Part shown: positions 11,901 to 26,900 of the stretch, piece after piece | Numbering within the stretch: position 1 is the stretch's first letter | How the letters are laid out: every line of letters begins with the position of its first letter | Source: Orthonyx spaldingii | Taxonomy: Eukaryota; Chordata; Aves; Passeriformes; Orthonychidae | Direction: 5' to 3' | NCBI GenBank assembly: GCA_013397795.1 | Contig: VZTJ01004195.1 | Span: 631,142-695,141, forward strand | Length of the DNA: 64,000 bases | The notes under the pieces: generated by a model | Told to the model about the DNA's origin: nothing | Seen by the model: only the letters and a program-made list of their open reading frames with translations | Databases searched by the model: none | Position numbers and translations under genes: made by a program

Positions 11901-14900
11901 TTAATTCTTTTTTACTCCATTTCTAGTTTTTCAGCATTTTGTCTGAATGCTGTAATGTAGTATTTCAACCTCAGAAGTTGTGGATAAAGAGAGACAACAA
12001 AATTTCCTTGAAATTACAGAAATAACACTACTTCCTTCAGTAGATTACATCCTCTCAAAAAGAGGTGCAAATCTAGATTCTTGGATTGTCCTTCAAACAA
12101 ACCTCAAAAGAAGTAAACTTCATTTGAAATCCAGCCCTGGAGTAACTATTGGTCAAGGTGCTCAATCTATAATCTCAAAATTGTGAACATCTACATAGAT
12201 TTTGCACAAAGATTTTTCTCATGTCATCATACAAAGTGTTTTCAAAAGTCCTGGTTGCCAACTGTTTTTCTTCCCCTCCATACCCCAGCATTTTCATATT
12301 TTTTATGATGATAATTAGGAATGTGCAGCGCCTACCTACAAAAAGCTGGCTGTTGAGCTGCAAGCGAATATGTCCATCAGGTGGAGCACTGTGAGATCTT
12401 TGAGGAAGTTGATCTATTTGTAAGGAAGCCTCTTTGACATTTCGTTCAGCCTTCACGTAATGCCACTGGTTGTCATTTAAGGAATTGCGTGATTGCACTA
12501 TGATTTCACTAGGTCCATTTCCCACATCAAATGAAAAAATCACTTCAGATGGAGCTAGAAAGAGGATAGTAGTAACAGATATTTGAATTATTTTGTAGTT
12601 AATTGGGTTACAAAATAATTAATAGGAGAACAAGTTACTTTAAGGTTTAGCCTACTATTTCAAGACTGATTGTTTTAGAGGAAGAGTTTCCTTCAGGGGC
12701 CTGAAGCTCATTCTTCACACTCACTGACAGCAAGAGCAATGATTTATGCACAGCATGGAAACCAATCAGTTTGTGGACCCCTAGAGAGCACAGCAGTCAA
12801 GAAACAGTGAAATGTGCTAGCTTTGCGATTTTTCAGTTTGGATGAAATGCATCTCTTGATTACATACTAATTGATTGCCATTGTTAACTATATTTAAATT
12901 ATCACAACTATAATACAACCAGCATCTTCTACTGTCTGTTTGCTTTTGTTTATTCATATAGTCTCTACAAAGATCAGAGGGAAAATTTTGATGTAGTTTA
13001 TAAATTTATTATTTAAATTGATTTTTTTCTAAGTAACTTTCACGTTACACAGTTTTATAGCTTACCTGGAAAATCATAACTGAATCTTTCCAGGTCAAAA
13101 TAAAAAGATAGGAATATGCCAGAAAACTGAAGATATGAAAATTGTGAATATTCTCTCTGGAAGTCTTTCTTTCATATATTCAAAGACAATCTTGTATGAA
13201 AAAAAGTAATCCCTAAACAATGGATAGCCATAATTTTGATTTTTTAAAGGATTTAATTAAAGGATTATATGTGTGAGAAGATTCCATGGATCAAAAAAAA
13301 AGGTTCCTATTTACATCATTGAATTCTGACAAAAAAGCAAAAAAATTAGGAGTCAAGGGAATTAAATGAGCTTCAAACAATTTTTTAAAGAGGAATTTAT
13401 TGAACTAGAAAAAAATATTCCATGCAGTATTTTTACTTTCTTTTCACATTTTAAAAATATATTAGACCTTTTAAAACATTTAAATCCACTCTGGCCAGCC
13501 CTTAGACTGAGGAAAGCTACAGGTTTGCAACCCCTTAAGCCAAAACTCTTCTTGCTATAAAGTATTTTTCTATAACAGTTGAACCTGAGAGAGAAAAGTA
13601 AAATGGGAAATACGTAAACCATTTCACTTACGAAATAAAATAAGTGTATTGTGCAATCAATTTATAAACAGAATGCCTTTTGTAATAAATGACCTCCTCT
13701 GATTAAAAATCAACAGTTTTACATAATAATTAGAAAAAATTTATAACTAAAAGCAGTTCCTCAGTAAAATAAATAAATTTTAGGATAAATTTCTTTAATT
13801 TAGAAAAAGCTGACAGCTCACTCTTCCTTTATAGAGGGATAAAAGAAAAAAAACAACCACACAGTAGGAGAACAAAAGCAACAGAAAGTCTGACTGACTA
13901 AAAACAATTTCTACTGAATGTTACCTTCTGCAGAGAGGTCTTTGTAATCTTCTGGATACTGTTGGAGTTAAGCCTGAAAACACAAGTTCTGCTTTGAACT
14001 CACTGAATGGGCCTATTAAATAGCATATCAGAATGACAGATCTGATAAATAATGTTACTGTTTAGGTTTTAAAGGCAAGAAAACACATTATAAATATTTT
14101 GAAATAACCACTGAAATAATGAATTATGTTATTACCACTAAAAAATTAATATAATCTTGAAAATAGGGAACCAATACGTGAAGTTCCACATATGAAGGCC
14201 AAAATAACGAGTGTATGGTCATCCATTGTAGTATCTGGAGACTAACCAGAATACATCAGAAAAAGTGAACAATATAATCACTTAACATTCTATAATATTA
14301 CATGTATTTTTGCTAATAGCAATGACACTGCAAATTTGAAAGAAATTTTGGATTTATAAGAACCATCCACGGGATGTGAAAGGATGATACTGGGTTCTAA
14401 AATTTGTTATGTTGCAACAAAGGACATAGGCAAAGAGCACTTTGATCATTTCTTACACAGCAGGAGAGAATGCATCCGGAAGTTCTCTTCTGGCACAAAA
14501 ATTTTTTTGGGTCCTACCTACATTGGTGTTACCAAGTAATTATCCAAGCATTGCAGGAACTCTTGTAACCCTCGAGCACTCAAACACAGGCAGAGCACAG
14601 CTACAGATTGGCAAAGTGGAGTGAAAGATGTAGTTGATGGTAATCGTGGAGAGTGGTCAGTGGCTAGCTGTGGCTAAAATGACTAACAGAAAGAACAGCC
14701 ATAGAGAACCATCCAGAGTATTGAATGTGAGCATCATGTGCAGAAGCAGAAAGTGATTATCAACTAATGTGCTACAGAATGCAAAATCCTAGCATTCTCC
14801 ATAAAGGAAACAATTGAATTCCACTCATCCTGGACAAATGATTGCAGTTGCAAATTTGGGCAGATAAAGGCCACCAGCATTTTCATATTGGACTGTTCTG

Positions 14901-17900
14901 AACTACTTCCAAAGCAATTGCAGAAGCCCAACCAAACCAATACATCATATTGTTTCCAAACCTACTTTAAATTTCTGTTTAACTCACTGGAAATAAACCT
15001 GCAGTGAGTATTTAATTTGAAATACTCAGATGTTTGGCTAGAGCATGTAACTCTTGGTCCTATAGGCATTTAGTAGGGTGTACACTTCAGAGTTGAATCA
15101 ATCTTGTTTTCAACCACTACTTCTCTAGGAAACCAGAAAAAGTTCAACAAGCTTTTATAACTCAGTGCAAAACAAAAGAAAAGGATCAAGTATCTTCTTT
15201 GACACAATTCACTTAACCTCTGTTTTAAAATGCGGTTGGGATGCACACATCCATTTTTGCAACAGTGTACTAGAACATATACACCAATGCACTGCAGTGT
15301 TTATAATTTCATAAAACCAACTGAACACCGCTAAGCTTCACACTTCCTATTAAGTTTCTGAATCTGACATTTTTTGTTTGAAGTTAGACTTCAAGGTCTA
15401 AAGATCACTACTCTATAAAAAAAGTATTAAAGTTCGAGGACAATCAATAAGATATTACAAAAAAATCAGTCTCTCCAAATACTGAATGTCAAATGTTAAT
15501 GACATAATAACTTTTAAACATTTTCTCACATCATCATCTTAAACATCTGGCATTTACATTATTGTTATTTATTATTACACAAATTTTTGTGCAACCTATT
15601 AACAGAACAAGTGTAGGTTTGTAATTTACACTCACATTTAATATAAAAGATGTATTTTTATATGATGATGAAATCTAAATGATCTTATACCATAGGAAAT
15701 GATCAAGTTGATTTCTTTTGAGAAAGGTACCCTTGATGGAAATATATATTGCTTACATCTGATTAATATTTCCCTCAATAAAAACAGACAATTCTGGGTC
15801 CACTAGAAACAATCCTCCATAAAATTTACATATGACATATAAAAAATAATAGCTCTGTCTACTCAACAAATTAGGGTGTTTATAGAAGTGACAAAATATC
15901 TCTATATGCAACAAAATAATGAGATAACTTTGCTTTTTTAGATGCTGAAATTACAGACCAATTCAGCCTTCTGCTTTCTTTCACACTTCCCTACTCATAT
16001 AAAGTCATTTAAAAGCCCTAAGTATGCAGTAGTTTATGTGTTTTTGAATGAATGGGACAAGTGACATGAGTTTTTCTGCATATTATTGTTATGAAGTAAG
16101 ACTTACGGTCTTCTGACAAATCTCTGAACAAATTTAGTTCTCAGAAGCATTCCTTTAATGTTTCCATGATTTAACTGTTTATTTTGAAAACAGAAAATCA
16201 TTTATCAGACAAGACTATCAGCATTGCTTCAGAGAGCCTCCACTGAAGTGCTGATGCAGTACACTTTCTGTATTGCCTGACATGACACTGAATTTACAAT
16301 GCTGCTGTCCTTTAAACTGTTCACAGAACTTGAACAGAAGGCAGTTCATACTCTTGCTAAACATGGCAAAAACAATATTGAAAACTGGGTAGTTTTCAAA
16401 TACAGCACTATAGTCTGAAAAGATGAAAAACAAATGCATTATACATTACACAATATTCTATAACTAAACTACCTATGGAAGAACACAATAGATGTTTTCC
16501 TGTTTGTTTGATTAACATAAGACATTAATATGGACAAAAAACCAAGAAAGTAGAATATTTTTCTTTTTAGTAAAAATAATTAGTGTTTCTATAGTAATAT
16601 TTTGCAATATAACAGATATATTTATTTGTATTCTTCTCTGGAAAATACTGGAGTCTGATAACAAATTTGATTTGGAAAAAAATGAGGAACTGTCTAATCC
16701 GAAAGTGAAAACTATTCTAAAGAGCTCTCAGTGTCACCAGGCAGGCATGAGACTTTTCAATTAATGTGATATTTCAAATTAATTCAAAAGCTTAATGAAA
16801 CAATGCTTCATCCTTTCAAATACTCTCCCTTTTAATAATGAGCAATGTAAGAATAATATATTGAGTCACCTAAGATAAAAATTTCATTTTATGTTAGTCA
16901 TCTTATGTTGGATTTAGTGGGATATTTCATTCTCTCTTACGCAACAAAAATTTATTTCTTCTTGTAAGTCTAAGAATTTGTGTCTGCACAAATAAAATGA
17001 AGCAAAACAGAAAAAAAAAAAAAAGAAAAAAAGATGAAAATGTGTGACTTAGGATACTGTGTCACAGAAGCTGAGTCACACATGGTGACTGAGTGAATCT
17101 TCCAGCAGCCACATATAATGCCTGATCTTAAAATCTGGAGGGCGAAAATTCAGCAGCAGAGAGGCAATGAACACAAGGAGCAGAAACAGTCTGAGCAGTC
17201 AGGGGCTGATTGCTGCGCTCGTACATTAAGAAACCTCTGGGGCAAAAAATGTCTTGAAATGGATACTCATACAGTGTCAGTGCTGTGATTTTTTTTTTTT
17301 TGGATAATGAAAAAGATCTGGTGGCAGTAGTAGAAGTAATAAAGGTAGAGAACAGTTTTTAAATACTCGCTCTTTAAATTGAATAAAATCTGATTTTTAT
17401 AATAATAATAATAACAAAAACACAATCAGTCATGTTACTTACAGTATAATTCTATCCTTATGAAGTCTTGAATTCCCAGGTTCTCTAAAAACACTCCTGA
17501 GGAAGCAGTAGTTTTAAAGAAAAATGAGACATCTGCACTGAGTTCTCCATGGAAGGTGGGGAAATGCAGGTAGGATGTCTCTGTGTTGAAGGAAGCTGAA
17601 TTCCAAAATGTTCCTGGTTGTCAGAATGAAAAGATGATAGATACAGTGTTATCTAACATTGCCAGGGTAAGTTTTATAACTGATAAACAAAGGGAAGTGC
17701 CCAGGTCTAAGAAGGGGTTGCAGTATTCAGAAAGTCTAACATCCACAGAAGCTTCCCCATTAGTTCATAACACAAAAAAGTAGGCGTTATTGGGAATGCA
17801 GAATAATATTTAATCAAGAATAAAGGTGCTCAGCTCAGGCAACGAAAAACCAATTAATAGGAAACAAAATGAATTTAATCTCAGCTGGAAAGTCTAGTTA

Positions 17901-20900
17901 TGACCTGATGTATCCTTTCATGAAGTAAACAAACATAGCATCTATGAATGAAGTACTATACCTACATTACAGTAGTACTGGTTGAGGGAGCTGGGGTTGT
18001 TTAGCCTGGAGAAAAGGAAGCTCAGGGGGACTTTATGGCTCTCTACAACTGCCTGAAAGAAGCGTGTAGTGAGGTAGGGTCCAGTCTCTTCTCTTAGCTT
18101 ACAAGTGATAGAATGAGAGGGAATGACCTCAAGTTTAGATTAAATATAACATTTTTTTTTCACTGAAAATGTTGTAAAGCATTGTAACAGACTTCCCAGT
18201 GTGGAGTCACAAAGCATGAAAGTGTTCAAAAAACTCTTGGATGTGGCCCTTGAGGTCCTGGTTCAATGGTGAACATGGGGGTGGTGTAAGGCTGACAGAC
18301 TTTTTATCTTAAAGGTCTTTTCCAACCTTAACAATTCTAGGATTAGTTAGCATAAACTATGAGAGTTGTTAAATATACTTCTACATAACAAGGAAAAGAG
18401 TCTTTTTATTGCTGTAGTCCAGTGAAATTTACTAGCTACCTCAAAGAATGTAGGACAAGTATCCTTGCAATTACCATAGAAGAAATCAAAGAAATAAATT
18501 GCAAAATTTAATAAATTAGCATAGATATTTTCCTGGTTTTATTTATTTTTAAGCTGGCATTCAATCACAATTTGCTAGATTTAGTTATTGATTATTAAAA
18601 TGCTGGTGTAAAATCTCTAACATCACCCTTTTCTAGTAAGGACATAACCTTCATTTATGGTCTTCAACTAGAAGTACCTTATTATTGCTGAATCATTATA
18701 GATATATCTATATTTCTTTGTTAAGCTATATTGCTTTCTAAACCAAATGAAGCATTCAATACTTTCTTATCTAATTCATCAAGCCCATTGCATATTCTTC
18801 TGATAATATTGTGATCTGGGTCTAACAGCTATGCAAAACTCTAATTTTTGCTCCAGTCATGCTCTGCTTTTAGGATGGGAAGGGGAAAAAAAAAAAAAAA
18901 AATTGAAAATTTCTCTCTTTCCTGCACTGTGTACACAGTGTACACAGAGGCCTAGTCCACAGCCAGTGAAGTAAAATTAAAGTCCATTCCCTTATTCCAG
19001 CAGAATTTTTACAGTTTCAGTAGGGATTTGGATCCTACACCTAGAAAAGCAGCATGGCAGGATTTTCACACATATTCTGGCAATTGTTCATTGTGACTTT
19101 TGACACTTAGGAGTACTGCCAGCTATCACAAGTTAAAGTAGCCACCGGGACAACATTTACATGGTAAGGCAGCTGTGAACAGATGGTTCGGGCTGGGAGG
19201 GGAACACGTAGCTTTGCACCTCACTCTCCTCTGCTGCCTTATGGGCTTTGTGAAGCTATCAACCCGTGAAAGTGCCCAGCCAAAAGCAGCAGCCTTACAT
19301 AGTGGGATCAATTTTAAGCCCTTGTTCCTCAACTGTTTCAGGTCAGGGCTCCCACAGAGCAAACTTCACAACAGTTGTGACTCAAGTACATCACAGCTAC
19401 TTAAAAATAATGGGCTGGCTGTTACCACTAATTCAAACACAATAGGAAGTTTAATATTGTAATTTATATGAAATTGGCACAACATTGCCAACAATTAGAA
19501 GAGAGACAATAGTGGCGGTAACAGTCCAGTAAAGTAATTATACAAATAGCTTCAATGAAGCATTTGAATGGTCTTTGTAAATCAAAATCAATTCTTGGGA
19601 GAGGGCAGGGATAGGAAGTTTTATTTTTTCCTCTCTTAATTTACTGCCTGTTTTCTGCTGTTCTTTTTCTGAGCTCTGAGAGCGGTGTGATTTATGAATG
19701 TAAAGATACTGTATCAATAAAGCGGTTAAATATAGACTTAGGAAAAGCATATTACAAAGTATCTTATACTGTTGTAAATCAGGTTGGGAAAAGAATTTCT
19801 GCACTTTATGACATCTGGCTCACAGTCTCCCATTTAGTTTTCTGGAATTGCCAAACTTCCTGTAGTTAGGAAATCAATATTATTTAGCATTTTATCCAAG
19901 CAGTAAGACTGCAGTCTTCTTATGAGTAAAAATAGGAACATCCTATTTGTTATAAATGATACATAAAGTTACTTTTATTGAAAAAAATTACATGAGTTCT
20001 TAGGATATATCACCTAGTCTTACCAACTTGAAACTGTAAAATGAAAAAGGAACAATAATAACAAGACAGATAAATTAGCTTCTCAAAACAATTGCGCAAC
20101 TACAACTTGTAGCACTCTTCAAGTTCCTACTCAAAACTGAAATCTGTTCATCATTTGTATCAATTCCTTGTGATATCTCTAATTGTTGCATTGTTCATTC
20201 TTTCAGCAGGGACACTTAGTATTGAGGCAAAGAAAATAAAGATCTTATGTTGCCGAACAGTATTTTTTGTACTTTGGGGGTTTTTAACTGTAAGGTCCAT
20301 AGATAAGAGAACAGAAGCGAGAACTGTGATCATCTAGTTTAACTTCTGATATACCACAGACTATATAAATTCCCCAAATCAATGCTTGTCTGAAAAAGAG
20401 AATTTAGTCTAGGAATAACATATTCAATTGATTCCATTAAAAAACGACAATTTAAGGAAAATTCACAAGTACTTTGACTGTCAGTTTTCCTGTCAGTTCA
20501 CACACAGCCTAGTTTGAAATCCCAACCATTGGAAAATTTTCTGATTTTATCTCCTGCTTTCAAGAACATTATTTGAATTTTCTTACTCTATGAAACCCCT
20601 TTTAAGTTTAACATATCAAGTTAGATTATGCCCAAATTCAGCACAGAGATTTAAAGGTTTTCACTAAAAGATGAACCTCAACTTCTTTAACGCTATTCTT
20701 TAATCTTACATTCTCTTCAGACATTGTAAAACTGTAATCACAGATTTGCATTAAACTTCTTGATTATGCAGGAAGCTGCAAAGAGGACCAAAACTGAGGT
20801 TAGGACAAATATGAATTAATATTAATTTATATAAAACTAAATAAGGGGGAAGAAGTGAACATACAGTTTACCGATACTTCTGCTATTGAGAGTAAAAGAC

Positions 20901-23900
20901 ATACTCTGATTTCTCAGGATACTGAAGAGAGAAGAAACAGACTTTTTTGCTAAACTAGAAATTTACTGTGCTTCTTTAATGAAGGTATCACTTATGATTG
21001 GTTAATACAGTTAGTCTCTGTTCCATCCATAGCTCACACTATTTGGTTTTTCTTTTTTCATTTAAATGTCAAACAGAGAATTCACATTGAATGGATTATC
21101 AGCTTGCATTTACATGCTTGCACTATCATTTTGCAGTTGAATTTATTTTTTTTTTTATTCAGCCAAGTACATGACACTCCATCAAATACCTTATTAGAAT
21201 CTATCAGTTTCTCTTCATCAGTATTACCTTTACCTTTATTTAACATAAATTCATCCTGAATGATATGTTATCTTTACAATGTATCATTATATTTTTTATG
21301 AAGATCTATATCATCAATTTTATTTTGGCCCCAAGAATCAGTCTGATGGTGACAGATTACAATTACTCATTTAATACACATAATTTTGGCACATTAACTA
21401 TCTTTCAGTATTTTGGATTTATTTATATGTCCTAATACTTACTGGAAGTTCATGGTGATATATCAAAATATATTCACTCAGCTCTTGCAGTAAAAAGAAG
21501 CAGAACAATAAAGACCCAACACAAAGGATGGGTTTTTTCAGTCTACTCCTACTAACTGACTCTATTAAAATTTATTCAAAATCTAACATTTACTTGAATA
21601 ATGACAAAAATAATGGAGATACTCTTTCTTTTTTTTAATGAAGATCACAGAATTTCTACCTATTAATGTACCAAAGACTTCATTCATCCTCATATGCTTC
21701 AAAATCTTTCCTGTTCCCCTGCTCAGTTAATATATGTTAATGTTAATCTTAACTTTCATTATATTTAGATATAATTTTCAATCTGATACCAGCAGTCCTA
21801 CCATACAGTTTATTAAACATATTGTATTATACAGCAGAAAAGGGATTACAGAAATGAATCAGTAAAGAATCGGTATTACATTTTGAAGGTGACAGAAAAG
21901 TGTGAGTGCTACTCATACGTATGGTGTTGAGTACTACCAAATAATATTGACTAATTTTTTTAAACAGCCTTATTCTTCTAGAATGTCTTTACTACTTTCA
22001 TTGTACCTTGGCATCTTATTGATACTGTTAGGTAACTTTATCACAAATGCTGAAAAAAATCAATAACATCTGAATGCAATTTTTAAAACTTTGTAAAATA
22101 AACTGTATTTATTTTGCTTTTTTTTCTTACAGAAGTCTAGTTTTTGTTGCCTTGCTCTGACAAATATGGTTTGGTTTTCTTATAAGTAATGTACTTCATT
22201 GAAGAGATCAGTCCTCAAAACCTAAAATAAAGAAGCCAAGTACAGTAATGGAATGTCAAATAAAATAAAAAATATGCAACAATGCATACGCAACTTCTGC
22301 TGGACTGCATTCCATACATGAATTTTCAGAAGTACCCATATAAGTAACTCTAACTTGGAAACTTTGTCAGTGGAGTGCATGGTTTATAACAATTCAATTC
22401 AAAAAATTATTCGTGGTTCAACTTTATTTTGCCGTGGGCATAAACAATTTTCTTTTCCTCTTAGTAAATGCCCTACAAGGAATAGATTATTGATGCAATA
22501 AGAATTTATGATCTTTTAGATTCAAGTCATTTAATGATGTACTGAATATATTATAAATACCAGTAAACCTTATTCCCCATGTTTTCACATGGTATGTTAG
22601 TCGGTTATTCTGAAAATCTTATGTCTTCAGATAGAACAAAAACCTATTTAATAAAGGATATCCCCTGTGGAATACAATTGTATAATTTAGTTCTGAAGAA
22701 TGACAGAAGCAAAAATAAGCAATAATATCTTTGAAGAGTATTCAAATCACACTGTGAATCCAAAAATATCTATTCTTCCTTTTTTGACAGCACTTCTGAA
22801 AAATGAGTATTTGCCACTAGATTTTGCTTGCATTCTTCAGGTAGCTAAAGGTAAACGTCATTAAAAGTACATTGAATTATACCCTCATGGATATCAACAA
22901 CCTCAAGTTAGAAATAAAGTCTTAATAATGGTCTGCTTTCTTTCTGTGGCTTCAAATTGCTGCTAGAAGCAGTGGCGTGGCAAGAGAATTTAAACTTCAC
23001 CAGTTTTGTCTAGTGTGAAAATTAATATGTAGAACTCAGAAAGTACTGCAAGTCATAGCTCTTTACATTTACTATAAAACTGAATATTAAAAATGTTCAT
23101 TATAAAATCCACTGTTCATATATAAAGACCATTGGAAAAAATCTACTCATACACTCTGTATTTATTTTAATACATAACATATATTGTAAGTAAGGATATG
23201 TATTAATATATTTTAATACAGTCTACATATTATATATATATATATTCCTATGTAGGACACATCAAAGAATCAATTACATTACAAAAGACCTCTGAGATCA
23301 TCAAGTCCAACTTTTGACTGGACAACACCTTGTCAACCAGACCATAGCACTGAGTGTCCTATTCAGTCTTTTCTTAAATACCTCCAGGGATGACGACCCC
23401 ACAGCCTCCCTGAACAACTCACTCCAATGCTTAACAACCCTTTCGGTGAAGAAATTCCCCCTGAGGTCCAGCCTGAACCTCCCATGGTGCATCTTCAGAC
23501 TGTGTCCTCTTGTCATGTCACTGGTTGCCTGGGAAAGAGGCCGACCCACACTGGCTGCACCCTCCTGTCAGGCGGTTGTGGAAAGTGATACGGTAACCCT
23601 GCTTTTCTCCTGGCTAAACACCCTCAGCTCCCTCAGTTGATCATCACGGGACTTACCCTCTAGACCCTTTATCAACCTCATTGCCCTTCTCTGCACTTCA
23701 TTATATATCATGCTATAAAATATTTATATGTTAATTTCATAATATGGGTAATATTTTGTATATTATACATAAATATATATATATATAACATGCCACAAAT
23801 TATATAATAATAACTTATTATTATATAATTTCATTATATACACTCATACAATTTGTGGTTTTTTTAACAAATTGCACTTTGAGTTTTTGTCAAAATTCTA

Positions 23901-26900
23901 TGTGGTTTCTTTTTCCTTCAGAAATTATGTGTTGCTTTCTCAAATTTTAGTACCTCCTTAAATACCTGTCTTCTCTTACTGTCTTTATGATGTAAATAAC
24001 TGAGAAAAATTGCATTATTTAGCAATAAAAAAACCCAATATTCTTTTTTCCAAGGTTTTTGCTGTATTATGACCTTAAACTGTTACTATTCTGAAATCTT
24101 TTCACTGAGCTTATTTCAGTTCAAAATTGCTTCTTTTTGAAGTCAAATCCTGTAATGCTGTATGACATTACAAGAATATTTCTCTGACATTCAGACTGAC
24201 TTCTTGTGCTTGTTCTCATAATATTTTAGAATTCACTATCACAGCTTGTCCAGAAATACTGCCATCGTTTATCATCATTGTGAAATATTGTAGCAATTCA
24301 ATCATTCAGCCTAGGCAAACATCAAATGAAGTCAGGGAGGTCAATGGATGTCAGAACTGTCTGTATGTTTTAGAGATTACTCTGGGAAAGCTAGTTGACT
24401 TCCGTGTTTTAAGATGCATCACATCTGAGGTCAAGTTATGTAATTAACAGTAGTTGGGAACTTGGTGAGTAGTGGAATTCAAATTCCTCCCTTAGTACTA
24501 CACACGCTCTAAGTGTTTCTGTTTCATTGCTCTATGTTCCTGGTTTCGCTGTCACTGGCCACAATGGAGGTCTGCTGCATCACAGGCTGTGTGGACATGG
24601 CCAGTCAACTGAGGGAGGTGGCTACCCTCCTCTATTCAACACTTGTAAGAGAATACCTACATTGGGATTCCAATTTTAGACCCCTTAGCAAAGGAATACA
24701 TTGCTAAACATAAGCAAGTGTTGTGGGGGCTACCAGAATGTTCAGGTTTGTAGCACTTGTCCTGCCCTTCAGGCTGAAGGAACAGGGCTGCTTCAGCCTG
24801 CGGAAGGAAGACTTTTTCTGGGGAACGTGATAGCAGACTCCAACACCTAAGGGGAAATCATCAAAAAGACAGATACAGGGTCTTTGCATTAGTGTAACAT
24901 GAGAGTATCAAAGACAGTGGTTATGTTGAAAGCACAGAGTTTCAGGCTTGATATAAGTAAAAAGCAATTCTCACTGAGGGCAGCCAAGCAGCAGAGCAGG
25001 CTGCCCAGAGAAGCAGTGCAGGTTCCATCCTTGGGAGATTCAAACCCTGTTTGATAAAGCACTGGGAGACCAGATCTGAACTCATGGCTAATTCTGCTGT
25101 AAGGAGGAGACTGCCTTAGGTCCTTTCACTCTGAATTATACCATAATACTATATCATAGCCCCATGATATGTAGGACAAATGATCAATTCACAATCAGAT
25201 GTCAGACTAGTGAAATGAAAGAACCCAATAGGATTTTTAAATCTTATAAATTTTCATAAGAAAATTAGAATGCAGTGCTGAAACACACATCTGTTAACAA
25301 ATCTTCCAGGCATAATTACCCTGACAAGACAGAGATGGCACAAAAATAAATAAATGCTAATTTATCTTTATTTATCTATGTCATTTCCTGACTGATCTTA
25401 ATAGTATAAATTGGTACTTTACTGGTATTTCTCTTACTCATATAAGCTGAAGAAATTTGAAAACCAAACACAACATCATACGATGAAGGAGGAAAATCAC
25501 ATAAAGAATAAAAATATCTATACATATTATAGATATTATATATTAAATATAATAATTATTATAAATAACAGGTAAGTTCCTGAAAACTCATAAGGTAGCA
25601 TGTGATTTAAAGAAATAAACCTAATTGAATATTGTAATATCTTATTCAGCTGTATATCAAGTATGACCCATTCAACTCTTCTGTTAAGTTCTACGGGGTA
25701 GTTTATAGCATTTCTTCTCCTAATTCCTAATTTTTGATTACAGACAGTAGCAGACAAAGAATTTTGTGTAATACCTTGCTATTGAACATAAGCCAAAGAT
25801 GTTTTGTTTTCCACTGAATAGGGAAATTATTGAAAACAGAAGTATCATCACAAATCTTCAATATGGTGTCAGATTTGCATAAACATTATTCTGGTTACCA
25901 CATACATGTATTCAGAATGTAAACCTAGAATTATTGTGTAAGTTTATAAAATTTAAATTCCTACATGTAGTTGAAATTTTGAATATAGATATTGCACACA
26001 CTGGATTACTCTCCCATAGCATAGTTTTCCTAGCTGCATAAAAATTCAGAGGAGATAATATGCATAATGTTTTGTGATGGAGACATTCATAGCTAGTGAA
26101 GGGTATGTTTCCAAGACATGGTGACCAGCTATGAACTCCCCTTCATGTAATGCTTTATTCATAACTTAATTCCAATAGCATAAACCAAAATATCTGCTTG
26201 AAAACTATTATAGCACTTATTGTTTTCTCTATTGATGTGCATCATGAAAAATGCATTTTTACAATTTTAGTGGTTTGCACTGGATTATGGTGTTTTTCTT
26301 TCTAATTCCAAAAAGAACTGAATGAAATTTTTACAGAAGTCTATCTTAGGCTTGTAAAAAAATAACATTTAAAAGTTATTACAGACAAAATGCATGATTG
26401 TTTAGTAAAACTCTGCAGTAGTTACTTACTGTCACCACGGCAAACCAAAGGCCCCAGTTTGTAAGCTGCTTCCGAATTTGGTCTGTCAGTATCTGTGATC
26501 ACAATTTCAGTTACTGGTAAATGGTCCTTGTAGGAGAGGAAGCCAGTGTCATTAGTCCTGAAAAGGTAAAATGAAAGCCACAGCTCTCCTAAATGTTTCC
26601 AGTAAACATTTCATTATTATTGACACATTGCTGGGGAAAAGGAAAGAAACTTAAAAAAGGCTGCCCAAATATGCATGTGTGTATATATCTGTCTGTATAT
26701 GTATGTTTGTATATGTGTGATACAAAAAGCAGTGAATAGAAATGATGCTTTGGAGTTGATGTTCTGCTCATTTGATAGGACTGAAAGAATTTCATTGGAA
26801 GTGGGTAGTTTTATGGTGGTGCTGGTCTACATAACCATGAGAAAAGTCCACTTGAATAAATGGGAACCTAACTGGCTGCCTAAGTCAGTGAATTTGCTCA

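Larger units (their letters stand above)
9273..12335 (-). other. CNTNAP4: CNTNAP4 intron between inferred exons 17 and 18
   Basis: A 3063-bp intron (unknown true size because of an N run). It contains a GGGGA satellite, a CR1 copy at 9806-10890 and a CR1 tail near 11415-11545. The remaining 11550-12335 shows nothing recognisable. Confidence 0.8.
12555..17442 (-). other. CNTNAP4: CNTNAP4 intron between inferred exons 16 and 17
   Basis: A 4888-bp intron. No CR1 is seen. It includes a poly-A tract at 17011-17034, an AP-1-like cluster near 17044-17100 and a possible alternative terminal exon near 16178-16414. The stretch 13000-16100 is unique-looking and without a recognisable gene. Confidence 0.75.
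17614..26429 (-). other. CNTNAP4: CNTNAP4 intron between inferred exons 15 and 16 (longest in window)
   Basis: 8816 bp. It holds CR1 copies at 17968-18350, 23262-23705 and 24500-25140, and perhaps an old tail near 20298-20390. It also holds a palindrome at 23797-23831, and a GC-richer patch at 19130-19400. Between these (20400-23100, 25140-26400) I see only AT-rich unique sequence. Confidence 0.8.
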
